Below, piece after piece: positions 1 through 6,283 of a stretch of 17,121 bases of DNA. The notes under the pieces were generated by a model. It did not search any database. It was given only the letters and a program-made list of their open reading frames with translations, and had not been told where the DNA came from. The stretch is taken from NCBI GenBank assembly GCA_937934385.1, contig CALGZV010000423.1:1-17121 (forward strand). The letters run 5' to 3'. How positions within the stretch are numbered: the stretch's first letter is position 1; each line of letters begins with the position of its first letter. Origin of the DNA: an uncultured Clostridia bacterium (GTDB lineage Bacteria; Bacillota; Clostridia; Oscillospirales; CAG-272). Both the position numbers and the translations under genes were made by a program.

Positions 1-492
1 TCGCTTTCGGATCTTGAATTCTCCGATCTCAGAAATTATCTGTCGGAATGCTTGCTGAATAATCCACATATGAGCGACAGTGAATACAGCGAGCTTATTG
101 ATATAGGAATAAAACACTATTATGGAGAATCATCGGCGAAAGCAGTCCGCAGATATATAGATCTTTTCAACGGTACGGTTTCAGCACGCGGAGAATGTTT
201 TGACATATATTCCGAGCCTGATGAAATACTTCCGATAAGAAAAAACGGAGGCAGCGGCGCGCAGGCATATGATCTTACTTTTGCCTGTGCTGCTTATGAT
301 ATATGGAACGAAGCATTTCCTTATAATGAAATACTCGGAAAATCAACATCGCTTTATTCGCGCTATCTTCACTACAGATATATGTCGTCTCCTGTATCGC
401 ATGCCAAAACGCAGTTTAACCTGTGGCTTGGTTCTGTGACGGATATGCAGGACAGAACAGAAATAATAAATGCCGTAATATCAGAAAATTGA
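1..492 (+). CDS. DUF4838-like protein, C-terminal part (5' end outside window)
   Basis: The frame is open from base 1 to the TGA at 490-492, so this is the last 163 residues of a gene that begins upstream. A TTG at 52 and an ATG at 70 are internal codons without a ribosome binding site, so I do not treat either as the start. The visible part reads LRNYLSECLLNNPHMS, then a short helical stretch with HYYGESSAKAVRRYIDLFN. This resembles the C-terminal part of DUF4838 proteins, where a 'YL...LL.dP' segment precedes 'fl..yYG.aa..ir.Y...l'. DUF4838 proteins are often encoded in polysaccharide-degradation loci, but their biochemical role is not established. The rest of the tail has no motif I recognise. 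The family call is from memory of the pattern. What is certain is an open coding frame ending here, followed by a long leader for the next gene. Confidence 0.5.
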   Translation, partial: SLSDLEFSDLRNYLSECLLNNPHMSDSEYSELIDIGIKHYYGESSAKAVRRYIDLFNGTVSARGECFDIYSEPDEILPIRKNGGSGAQAYDLTFACAAYDIWNEAFPYNEILGKSTSLYSRYLHYRYMSSPVSHAKTQFNLWLGSVTDMQDRTEIINAVISEN

Positions 493-845
493 AAATGTTA
501 TTTATGCGATTTCAGATTTATGAATAATGTGGGATATCAGTGTGATAAATTGTACAAATAATTTTTGTAAAATACTTGACTTTTGGGTATAGAATATGAT
601 ATTATATAATACACGGCATGAGGCAATATTGTTTATTATATGAATTGTATAAATAAACAGTTTCAGAGGTTATTTCATTAAATTCGGTAGCTTTCATGGC
701 AGAAAAGCTGTATTGTGGAGAAAGGAAGTTTAAAACTCTTTTTTGAATTTATTTTCAGATTTTTTCTGCGCATGAAAAAAAGTGCTGTTTTGCAATTTTG
801 ATGTTTTTTTATCAAAAAATATAAAAAAATTTTTCACAAAAACTA
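493..845 (+). other. Long AT-rich non-coding upstream region
   Basis: No convincing gene lies between the DUF4838-like stop and the proximal promoter at 846. The stretch is very AT-rich with long A and T runs. It holds several inverted repeats: TGTTTATT at 630-637 with AATAAACA at 652-659, AGCTTT at 689-694 with AAAGCT at 704-709, and TTTTGAT at 796-802 with ATCAAAA at 811-817. None is a clean intrinsic terminator for the upstream gene, because no GC-rich stem with a T tail is present. These elements could be operators or parts of a long 5' leader if the distal promoter at 576-605 is used. Confidence 0.4.
576..605 (+). promoter_or_regulatory. Candidate distal sigma-A promoter for the surface-protein cluster
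   Basis: A -35 box TTGACT lies at 576-581 and a -10 box TATTAT at 600-605, with an 18-base spacer. TATAAT at 605-610 is a better -10 hexamer, but its 23-base spacing is too long. Transcription would start near 612, giving a leader of about 390 bases before the CBM9-like gene. The 8-bp inverted repeat at 630-659 lies just downstream. This is motif matching in AT-rich DNA, so chance matches are likely. Confidence 0.3.
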
Positions 846-874
846 TTGCAAAATTCGCAAAAAAAATGCATAAT
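846..874 (+). promoter_or_regulatory. Candidate proximal sigma-A promoter
   Basis: TTGCAA at 846-851 and CATAAT at 869-874 are separated by exactly 17 bases. Transcription would begin around 881, leaving a leader of about 125 bases that contains three hairpins before the CBM9-like gene at 1005. This is the better-spaced of the two promoter candidates upstream of the cluster. Confidence 0.45.
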
Positions 875-892
875 ATAAGTGTGATCGGAGAT

Positions 893-979
893 ATTGCTTC
901 GGCAATAAAATTTCGTTCATTAACGTCGGGTTTAAACGACTATTAAATCAATGCATACTTTTTGTACACATTGATTTAA
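893..979 (+). promoter_or_regulatory. Structured 5' leader with three hairpins
   Basis: Three successive inverted repeats lie between the proximal promoter and the ribosome binding site. ATTGC (893-897) and GCAAT (902-906) enclose TTCG, a canonical C(UUCG)G tetraloop. GTCG (925-928) and CGAC (937-940) enclose an 8-base loop. TTAAATCAATG (943-953) and CATTGATTTAA (969-979) form a perfect 11-bp stem with a 15-base loop, ending 13 bases before the AGGAG at 993-997. There is no T tail, so these are not terminators. They may stabilise the mRNA or modulate translation. I recognise no known riboswitch class. Confidence 0.5.
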
Positions 980-1004
980 ATAAAATAATATGAGGAGAAT
1001 AAAA

Positions 1005-2078
1005 ATGAAAAAGTTTAGCTTGTTTATGGCAGCGGTACTTTCTTCGGCAGCTTTAGTGGCTATGCCGTCGAATGCAGCAGTAAACGGCGAGGGAGTGCTT
1101 AAGTATACTCCCGTTATTGACGGTAAGATTGATGCCGCATATATGCAATCGGCGAATGTTACACATGATTTCCCTGCAGAGAGGGACAGCTCTAACTATT
1201 GGGGCAGCGGTAAATTTGAGTTTACTGATAGGGAAAAAGATGAAAAGGGAGATCCTTTGCCCGATAGCGTCGGACATGTTACTGCTTACGGTTGGGACAT
1301 TCAGGCAACATCCTATTTCCTTTGGGACGATGAAAATTTGTATGTTGCTATAAGAATCGTTGACGATGACGTTACCGGTGTTTCAGATGCAAAGTACAAT
1401 GAAGCTGTAGAAGATTATGAGGACTACGGCTTGTGGCTTACAGATGCAGTTGCTCCGTGCTTTACATTCAGAGGTATGAACTGCACGCTCAGAGTTGAAG
1501 CACTCGGACGTTTTGGCACGGCGTATGATTCTCCTGAAACTACAAACTGGATCGAGTGGGCTACATGGCACAATCAGCAGCCGAATAAAGACAACGGGCT
1601 TTACGTTGTTTCATATACAAATGACGGTTATATTGTTGAGATGAAGCTTCCTGTCAACGACACCACAAGAAGCAAGCTCATGAAAGACGGCGGAAGCTTC
1701 AGTTATGGTTTGTCTGTCTGCGATATTCCTACGAATTTCAAATATGGTATAGATCCTGCTCATAAGGACGAAGGCATTATAGAAGAAAACTTTAATTCGG
1801 AAGATTTTATGGTTTGGAATGACCTGGCTCAGTATGGCGGAGGAAAGTATAAATTGAAGCTTTCCGATGCAGCTCCTACAATTGATCCGAATGCAGACGC
1901 TTCGCAGGACACCGCTGCATCTGATAATACAAATAATCAGACACCTTCGAACAACAGTCCTAAGCCGGCTCCCGACGGCGGAAACAGCGCTGCTCAAACA
2001 AGCGATATAGGAATTGCAGCAGCGGCGGCAGCACTTGTTGCGGCGGCAGCATTTATCGCAATTAAAAAGCGTAAATAA
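1005..2078 (+). CDS. Secreted CBM9-like surface protein A with C-terminal anchoring tail
   Basis: Encodes 357 residues. I chose ATG 1005 because AGGAG at 993-997 precedes it by 7 bases and the signal peptide starts there. The in-frame ATG at 990 would swallow the ribosome binding site. Residues 1-25 are a signal peptide (MKKFSLFMAAVLSSAALVAM..SNAA). Residues about 30-290 match the CBM9-like fold: 'PVIDGKIDAAY' opens it, followed by 'ATSYFLWDDENLYVAIRIVDD', split by the usual strand pattern, and 'DGYIVEMKLPV'. A D/N/P/S-rich linker leads to the last 29 residues: AAQTSD, about 18 hydrophobic residues, then KKRK. No catalytic domain is visible. It is paralogous to the proteins at 3069 and 6284. 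The CBM9 family binds reducing ends of glucans and xylans in characterised members, but the ligand here is unknown. The next gene starts 15 bases after the stop, so the two are probably cotranscribed. Confidence 0.8.
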   Translation: MKKFSLFMAAVLSSAALVAMPSNAAVNGEGVLKYTPVIDGKIDAAYMQSANVTHDFPAERDSSNYWGSGKFEFTDREKDEKGDPLPDSVGHVTAYGWDIQATSYFLWDDENLYVAIRIVDDDVTGVSDAKYNEAVEDYEDYGLWLTDAVAPCFTFRGMNCTLRVEALGRFGTAYDSPETTNWIEWATWHNQQPNKDNGLYVVSYTNDGYIVEMKLPVNDTTRSKLMKDGGSFSYGLSVCDIPTNFKYGIDPAHKDEGIIEENFNSEDFMVWNDLAQYGGGKYKLKLSDAAPTIDPNADASQDTAASDNTNNQTPSNNSPKPAPDGGNSAAQTSDIGIAAAAAALVAAAAFIAIKKRK

Positions 2079-2093
2079 ATATACTCATATATC

Positions 2094-2720
2094 ATGATAA
2101 AGAAAAAACTTACATTTTTATTACTTTCTCTTGCAGTGCTTATATCTCCTCTTACTTTGGTTGTATCAGCTGAGAGTAATAGACCGACGATATCGGTTGG
2201 AAGTACATCGGCAGATGCGGGAGATAAGGTTTCGGTTGACGTTTTGATTTCCGGAAACCCGGGAATATGTAGCTTTATACTTGGATTGAAGTATGATGCA
2301 TCAAGACTTGAGTTTGAGTCGGCAACTCTTGACGGTCAAGTCGGCGGATTCTTCGAATCAAATAAGCGTTTAGTTTGGGTTACTGAAAAGGATACCGATT
2401 ATAACGGCAAATATCTTACACTCAATTTTACAGTTCTTAAGAGCGCTCAGACAGGAAAAGCCGATGTTACAGTTACATACAGCGACGGAGATATCTGTAA
2501 TTACAATGAAGAAGATGTTACCTTTGATGTTGTTCCGGGTGTTATAAACATTGAAAAAGGCGGGGATCCTTCACTTGCTCCGGATGATACACCCGGAAGT
2601 GAAAAAGACTTGTCTAAGGATGTAGTTACGGTTGTTGCTGTTGCTGTCATTGTTGTGATAGCTGTTGCAGCATGTCTTATGGCGGTTATTGTTTCCAAAA
2701 AGAAAAACAACAAAGAGTAA
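2094..2720 (+). CDS. Membrane-anchored protein with a single cohesin domain
   Basis: Encodes 208 residues. Residues 1-26 are a signal peptide ending in VVSA. Residues about 31-153 form a cohesin module: it opens 'PTISVGSTSADAGDKVSVDV', continues 'GICSFILGLKYDASRLEF', then 'LTLNFTVL', and ends 'GDICNYNEEDVTFDVVPG'. The close match of this ending to both cohesins of the gene at 5074 supports the call. A short D/P/S-rich linker leads to a transmembrane helix at about 176-199 and a lysine-rich tail (SKKKNNKE), so it should sit on the outer face of the membrane with the cohesin outward. Unlike its neighbours, it lacks the T-x-D motif before the helix. No Shine-Dalgarno sequence precedes the ATG, and the 15 bases after the previous stop are AT-only except for two C residues. 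Translation may be coupled to the upstream gene. The expected partner is a dockerin, and the next gene carries one. Confidence 0.78.
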   Translation: MIKKKLTFLLLSLAVLISPLTLVVSAESNRPTISVGSTSADAGDKVSVDVLISGNPGICSFILGLKYDASRLEFESATLDGQVGGFFESNKRLVWVTEKDTDYNGKYLTLNFTVLKSAQTGKADVTVTYSDGDICNYNEEDVTFDVVPGVINIEKGGDPSLAPDDTPGSEKDLSKDVVTVVAVAVIVVIAVAACLMAVIVSKKKNNKE

Positions 2721-3068
2721 TAAGTAAATTTGCTTAAAAGGCAAAACTATCCGTTGTTTTCGGAGTGATGCAGCTTAGGTTGTGATAAAAATGAAATAGT
2801 GCCTGAAATTCTGCGGACATTTGGCAAGTGCCGTAGGATAGGCGTTATTTATAAAATGTATAGTGTCTGATAGAATGCGCGTACTGTCTTTGGAACTATA
2901 CAGAGCTTCGTTTGGGTTTATCCTTACGAAGGCGGATGTAATGAAGCAAAAAGCTTCAAGATAATTTGCTTTAACAGAAGTATGTAATTCTGACCGCGCC
3001 TGAGTATATACTGATGTAATGGCATAGCCTGCGGATTGTTACCGCAAAAAACAGAAAAGGAGAAAAAC
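2721..3068 (+). other. 348-base intergenic region with an imperfect direct repeat and small hairpins
   Basis: No gene is visible. A 20-base imperfect direct repeat starts with ATAGTG at 2796-2815 and again at 2860-2879 (15 of 20 matching). CTATCC at 2748-2753 could pair over a distance with GGATAG at 2836-2841. Smaller hairpins are GAAGC/GCTTC at 2943-2957 with an AAAAA loop and TGCGG/CCGCA at 3030-3046, the latter just before the AAGGAG (3057-3062) of the next gene. No clear terminator or well-spaced promoter is present. It may be a structured leader for the dockerin gene or degenerate DNA. Confidence 0.4.
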
Positions 3069-4988
3069 ATGAAAAAACTTGCATTATTCTTAGCAGCAGC
3101 AACAGTTGCTTCATCTGTTGTTGCTATCCCAAGTGTTGCGGTTGCTGATATTACTCCTTCCGACAAGGTGCTTAAGGTCTCGTTTGATGATATAGAGATC
3201 GACGGCGTTATTGACGGAGCATATTTGAGTTCATATCACGTCGAACATGAATGGCAGGATTATAAGGATGGAGATCCTAATAATAAGGCCGAATCTAACT
3301 GGAATCATTGGGAATGCGGTGTTTACGAAAAAAAGACTATCAAACGTGACGAGAACGGATTTCAGGTTCTTGACGAAAATGGTGTAGCTATTGAGATCGA
3401 TAACCCCGACTATACCCCTTATCCGTATGATGATCCTGAAAAGTGTGTAAGAGCAACTTCATATTTCCTTTGGGATCCTGAAGGCTATCTTTTTGTCGCA
3501 ATTGATGTATTTGATCCTACAGCGGCTGTGGTTTCCGATGCTAAATATGATGCTGAATGCCTTAACATAGGGGCTCCGTTCGGTCCTTGGCTTCAGGATC
3601 AGGTTATGCCTCAATTCGGAATTGACAGCGCAGGAAAGATAATGAGATTCCAACTTAGCGCTGAGCGCGGCGGCAGATATGCTCATCTTTTCTCTCATAC
3701 CGATGTAGCCGAGACATGGACAACGTCTTGGAAGAGCTGGGACGGCCACGAAGACAATGGTAATCTCAACGGTCTTTTTGCTACAACGCAGAGAGCTAAT
3801 GGATATACTGTTGAGCTTGTTATACCTGTAGATCTTGCCCAGGCTAACTTTAATAGCACGATAAAATACGGACCTGCGTTTGGAGAAGACGGTTATAAAG
3901 TATTCTATTCTTTGATTCTTTTTGATGCACTTGACCTCGGTACAGGTGATGACGACTTTAAAAACTATGGCGTTGATCCGGCTCAGGAGCAAGAGGGCAT
4001 AATTGCAACAGGAACGAACTTTGTAAACTTTAGCAACTTTACTTCCGGCGCGAGCCTTGTTGATTCCAGTCCGGCTTTACAACTTGTTCTTTCAAATGAA
4101 GAACCCACTAATGTTCATGAACATGATTGGCAGGTTGTGGAAGGCACTAATACAGCAACCTGTTCTAAAACTGGATTCCAGACATTATTCTGCGAGGGAT
4201 GCGGTCTGTATTCTTCAGAGGAAACCCCAACGATTCCTCATACATGGGAAGCTGAGAAGACTGTAGATCTTCAGCCTTCATGCGTTGCTGACGGTTCGAA
4301 ATCTTACCATTGTAAAGAATGTGGTGCAATTGATCCTGATTCTGTAGAGGCAATTCCTGCACTTGGAGGTCAGCATACATATGATCCCAACGCTGAAAAA
4401 GTAATCGACAAGGAAGCTACCTGTGAAGAGGCCGGATCTAAATCACATCACTGCGATGTGTGCGGATTCTCTGTAGAAGACACAATAGAGACCATTCCTG
4501 CACTCGGACACGATATGGGCGAAGCTGTAGTTGTAAATCCGACATGTACAGAGGCCGGATCTTCTACAAGGTCTTGTTCAAGATGCGATCACAAAGAAGT
4601 TGAGGTAATCGAGGCTCTCGGACATAGCTACGGAGAAGCTGTAGTCGTAGATGCAACATGTACCAAGGCAGGAACTTCCACCGTTAAATGTGAAAGATGC
4701 GGCGATGAACAGGTTACAATAATAGAAGCACTCGGTCATGATTTTGTTGACGGCGTTTGCACACGCTGCGGCGAGCATGAAGATCAGCCCAACCCCGGTG
4801 TTATTGGAGATGTTAACGGAGATAAGGTGGTTAATTCTAAAGACCTTACCCGTCTTATGAAGTATATTGCAGGCGACCCGGACGCCAAACTTGAGGGCAA
4901 CGGTGATATAAACGATGATGGAAAAGTAAATTCTAAGGACCTTACCCGTCTTATGAAGATTATCGCCGGCGCTGATCTGTCAGAGTAA
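3069..4988 (+). CDS. Secreted CBM9-like protein B with cysteine-rich repeats and type I dockerin
   Basis: Encodes 639 residues. ATG 3069 follows AAGGAG (3057-3062) by 6 bases and begins the signal peptide (MKKLALFLAAATVASS..VAVA). The frame is open upstream to 3036, but without start signals. Residues about 30-340 are a CBM9-like domain sharing 'IDGVIDGAY', 'ATSYFLWDPEGYLFVAIDV', 'NGYTVELVIPV' and 'GVDPAQEQEGI' with proteins A and C. Residues about 349-575 hold five units of the pattern [T/S]C-x5-G-x5-C-x2-C followed by 'IPALGH' or similar, plus a sixth short unit (VCTRCG). Residues 578-637 are a type I dockerin with two calcium loops, D581-V-N583-G-D585 to D592 and D613-I-N615-D-D617 to D624, each followed by an identical LTRLMK. 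There is no anchoring tail, so surface attachment would require a cohesin. The genes at 2094 and 5074 supply three. No catalytic motif is seen. The role of the cysteine units is unknown. Confidence 0.85.
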   Translation: MKKLALFLAAATVASSVVAIPSVAVADITPSDKVLKVSFDDIEIDGVIDGAYLSSYHVEHEWQDYKDGDPNNKAESNWNHWECGVYEKKTIKRDENGFQVLDENGVAIEIDNPDYTPYPYDDPEKCVRATSYFLWDPEGYLFVAIDVFDPTAAVVSDAKYDAECLNIGAPFGPWLQDQVMPQFGIDSAGKIMRFQLSAERGGRYAHLFSHTDVAETWTTSWKSWDGHEDNGNLNGLFATTQRANGYTVELVIPVDLAQANFNSTIKYGPAFGEDGYKVFYSLILFDALDLGTGDDDFKNYGVDPAQEQEGIIATGTNFVNFSNFTSGASLVDSSPALQLVLSNEEPTNVHEHDWQVVEGTNTATCSKTGFQTLFCEGCGLYSSEETPTIPHTWEAEKTVDLQPSCVADGSKSYHCKECGAIDPDSVEAIPALGGQHTYDPNAEKVIDKEATCEEAGSKSHHCDVCGFSVEDTIETIPALGHDMGEAVVVNPTCTEAGSSTRSCSRCDHKEVEVIEALGHSYGEAVVVDATCTKAGTSTVKCERCGDEQVTIIEALGHDFVDGVCTRCGEHEDQPNPGVIGDVNGDKVVNSKDLTRLMKYIAGDPDAKLEGNGDINDDGKVNSKDLTRLMKIIAGADLSE

Positions 4989-5025
4989 GCTTGTAATCTA
5001 AGTAAACAGACAACAAAGTTGAAAA

Positions 5026-5045
5026 CTTGATAAGAAATTATCAAG
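5026..5045 (+). promoter_or_regulatory. Perfect 8-bp hairpin with GAAA tetraloop before the two-cohesin gene
   Basis: CTTGATAA (5026-5033), GAAA (5034-5037) and TTATCAAG (5038-5045) form a perfect stem with a GNRA loop in the 85-base gap between the dockerin and cohesin genes. No T run follows, so it is unlikely to stop transcription. It ends 18 bases before the GGAGG at 5064-5068. An mRNA-processing or stabilising element is one reading, since scaffold and client may need different expression levels. Confidence 0.45.
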
Positions 5046-5073
5046 AAATTATAAAAATATTTTGGAGGAAAAT

Positions 5074-6135
5074 ATGAAAAAATTATTATCATTTGTAATG
5101 GTAGTAGCAATGCTGATGAGCGTTTGCGCATTCGGCGTATTTGCTGCTGGCGACCCCACTATGACTGTAAGCTCTGCTACAGTTAATAAAGGAGAAACAG
5201 TAAACCTTACAGTTGACCTTGCCAATAATCCTGGTATTTCTGCAGCTGCACTCAGCTTTGAGTATGATGAGGAAGCACTTGAACTTGTTGGTAGTCCTGT
5301 TAAGGGTGCAGATTTTAGTGGACTGACACAGTTTGCTAAAAAGTATGTATGGGCTACAGATAGTTCGGAGACAGATAATGCTGCGAACGGCACATTTGTA
5401 ACACTTACTTTTAAGGTTCGTGATAATGCTAAGGGCGGCAACTATAAAGTAACTCCTGTATATGCTGAAGGCGATATCTGTAACCTTGCTGAAGAAGATG
5501 TTAATTTTACAGTTGTTCCCGGTACAGTTACTGTATTTGATCCTACAGCTCCGACAATGACTGTTGGAACGGTATACGGTAAGGTCGGCGAACAGGTTGA
5601 GGTTCCGGTTGTTCTTTCTAACAACCCCGGTATCTCTGCAGCTGCACTCAGCTTTGAGTATGATCATGAAGCACTTGAGCTTGTTGGTACTCCTGTTAAA
5701 GGCGCAGACTTTAGTGGACTGACACAGTTTGCTAAAAAATATGTATGGGCTACAGATAGCTCGGCAGAAAATAATGCTTCTAACGGCACGTTTGTAACAC
5801 TTACGTTTAAAGTTCTTAAAGGTATTGACGGTGAATCAACTCCTATAAGTGTTAAATACGATGAGGGTGATATCTGTAACCTCGCTGAGGAAGATGTAAA
5901 CTTCCAGGTAGTTGCCGGTAAGGTTATCTTTGGTTCGCCGGAGACAACAGCTCCCGAGACAGATCCTGTAACTGAGCCTGCAACTGACCCTGTTACAGAG
6001 CCTGCTACAACAGCTAAGCCTGACAATAAGCCGAATGATAATAAGTCTCCTGCAACAGCTGATGCAAGTGTTGTAGTAGCAGCAGTTGCTCTTGCAGCAG
6101 GTGCTTGCTTTGTAGCAACAAAGAAGAGAAAGTAA
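5074..6135 (+). CDS. Surface protein with two cohesin domains and C-terminal anchoring tail (mini-scaffoldin)
   Basis: Encodes 353 residues. ATG 5074 is preceded by GGAGG (5064-5068), which an upstream TTG at 5062 would include in the coding region. Residues 1-25 are a signal peptide (MKKLLSFVMVVAMLMSVCAF..FAA). Two cohesin modules follow at about 28-154 and 158-284. Each opens 'PTMTV', contains 'NNPGISAAALSFEYD' and 'FVTLTFKV', and ends 'GDICNLAEEDVNF.VV.G'. The modules are in exact 132-residue register and very similar, also at DNA level. A threonine/proline/glutamate-rich linker (about 286-324) repeats 'VTEPATDP'. The last 29 residues are SPATAD, a hydrophobic helix and KKRK, matching the tails of proteins A and C in length and in the T-x-D position. 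The expected role is to hold dockerin proteins such as the adjacent CBM9-dockerin gene product at the cell surface. A terminator follows at 6186. Confidence 0.85.
   Translation: MKKLLSFVMVVAMLMSVCAFGVFAAGDPTMTVSSATVNKGETVNLTVDLANNPGISAAALSFEYDEEALELVGSPVKGADFSGLTQFAKKYVWATDSSETDNAANGTFVTLTFKVRDNAKGGNYKVTPVYAEGDICNLAEEDVNFTVVPGTVTVFDPTAPTMTVGTVYGKVGEQVEVPVVLSNNPGISAAALSFEYDHEALELVGTPVKGADFSGLTQFAKKYVWATDSSAENNASNGTFVTLTFKVLKGIDGESTPISVKYDEGDICNLAEEDVNFQVVAGKVIFGSPETTAPETDPVTEPATDPVTEPATTAKPDNKPNDNKSPATADASVVVAAVALAAGACFVATKKRK
5239..5738 (+). repeat. 396-bp in-phase duplication of the cohesin coding module
   Basis: Two long exact matches recur at an offset of 396 bases: 30 bases starting TCTGCAGCTGCACTCAGC at 5239-5268 and 5635-5664, and 29 bases starting TTTAGTGGACTGACACAG at 5314-5342 and 5710-5738. 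Intervening sequence differs mostly at third codon positions and there are no indels. The ends of the modules are much more diverged than the core, which suggests duplication followed by gene conversion or selection on the binding face. Confidence 0.85.
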
Positions 6136-6185
6136 TTTAAAATAAAAAATTATTTTCAGCTCGTTATATCATTGAAATGATATTT

Positions 6186-6218
6186 CCGGTCCGCTGAGTG
6201 ATCGGCGGACCGGTTTCT
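6186..6218 (+). terminator. Intrinsic terminator after the two-cohesin gene
   Basis: CCGGTCCGC (6186-6194) pairs perfectly with GCGGACCGG (6205-6213) around a 10-base loop, and TTTCT follows. The GC-rich 9-bp stem is unlike the surrounding AT-rich DNA. It sits 50 bases after the stop codon and probably ends the transcript that starts upstream of 1005 or 3069. Confidence 0.75.
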
Positions 6219-6283
6219 ACATATGATATAGTATATGTGTTTAGATTTGGAATGCATGTAATTTTATTACAAAGGTGATTACA

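Noticed and set aside
796..830. TTTTGAT/ATCAAAA hairpin with A/T runs as a terminator for the upstream gene
   Set aside because: The stem has a single G-C pair region, is AT-only otherwise and lies 300 bases past the stop. The following bases are A-rich rather than a T tail.
2094..2720. Alternative reading of the short cohesin protein as a bacterial Ig-like domain protein
   Set aside because: Its opening, its 'FILGLKYDASRLEF' segment and its 'GDICNYNEEDVTFDVVPG' ending match the two cohesins of the gene at 5074 in order and spacing.
2735..2815. Possible cyclic-di-GMP (GEMM-I) riboswitch suggested by AAAAGGCAAAAC followed by a short stem and GATGCAGC
   Set aside because: The core resembles GGGCAAACC...GACGCAAAGCC only in part. 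The intervening stem has mismatches and the closing UUGCC segment is missing. A covariance-model search would decide.
3459..3992. 177-codon minus-strand open frame within CBM9-like protein B
   Set aside because: Antisense to a well-supported domain, no start signals and no recognisable motif.
5089..5667. Long minus-strand open frame across the cohesin gene
   Set aside because: It is an antisense shadow of a strong secreted-protein gene, cysteine-rich and low-complexity, with no ribosome binding site. The + strand reading explains the sequence.
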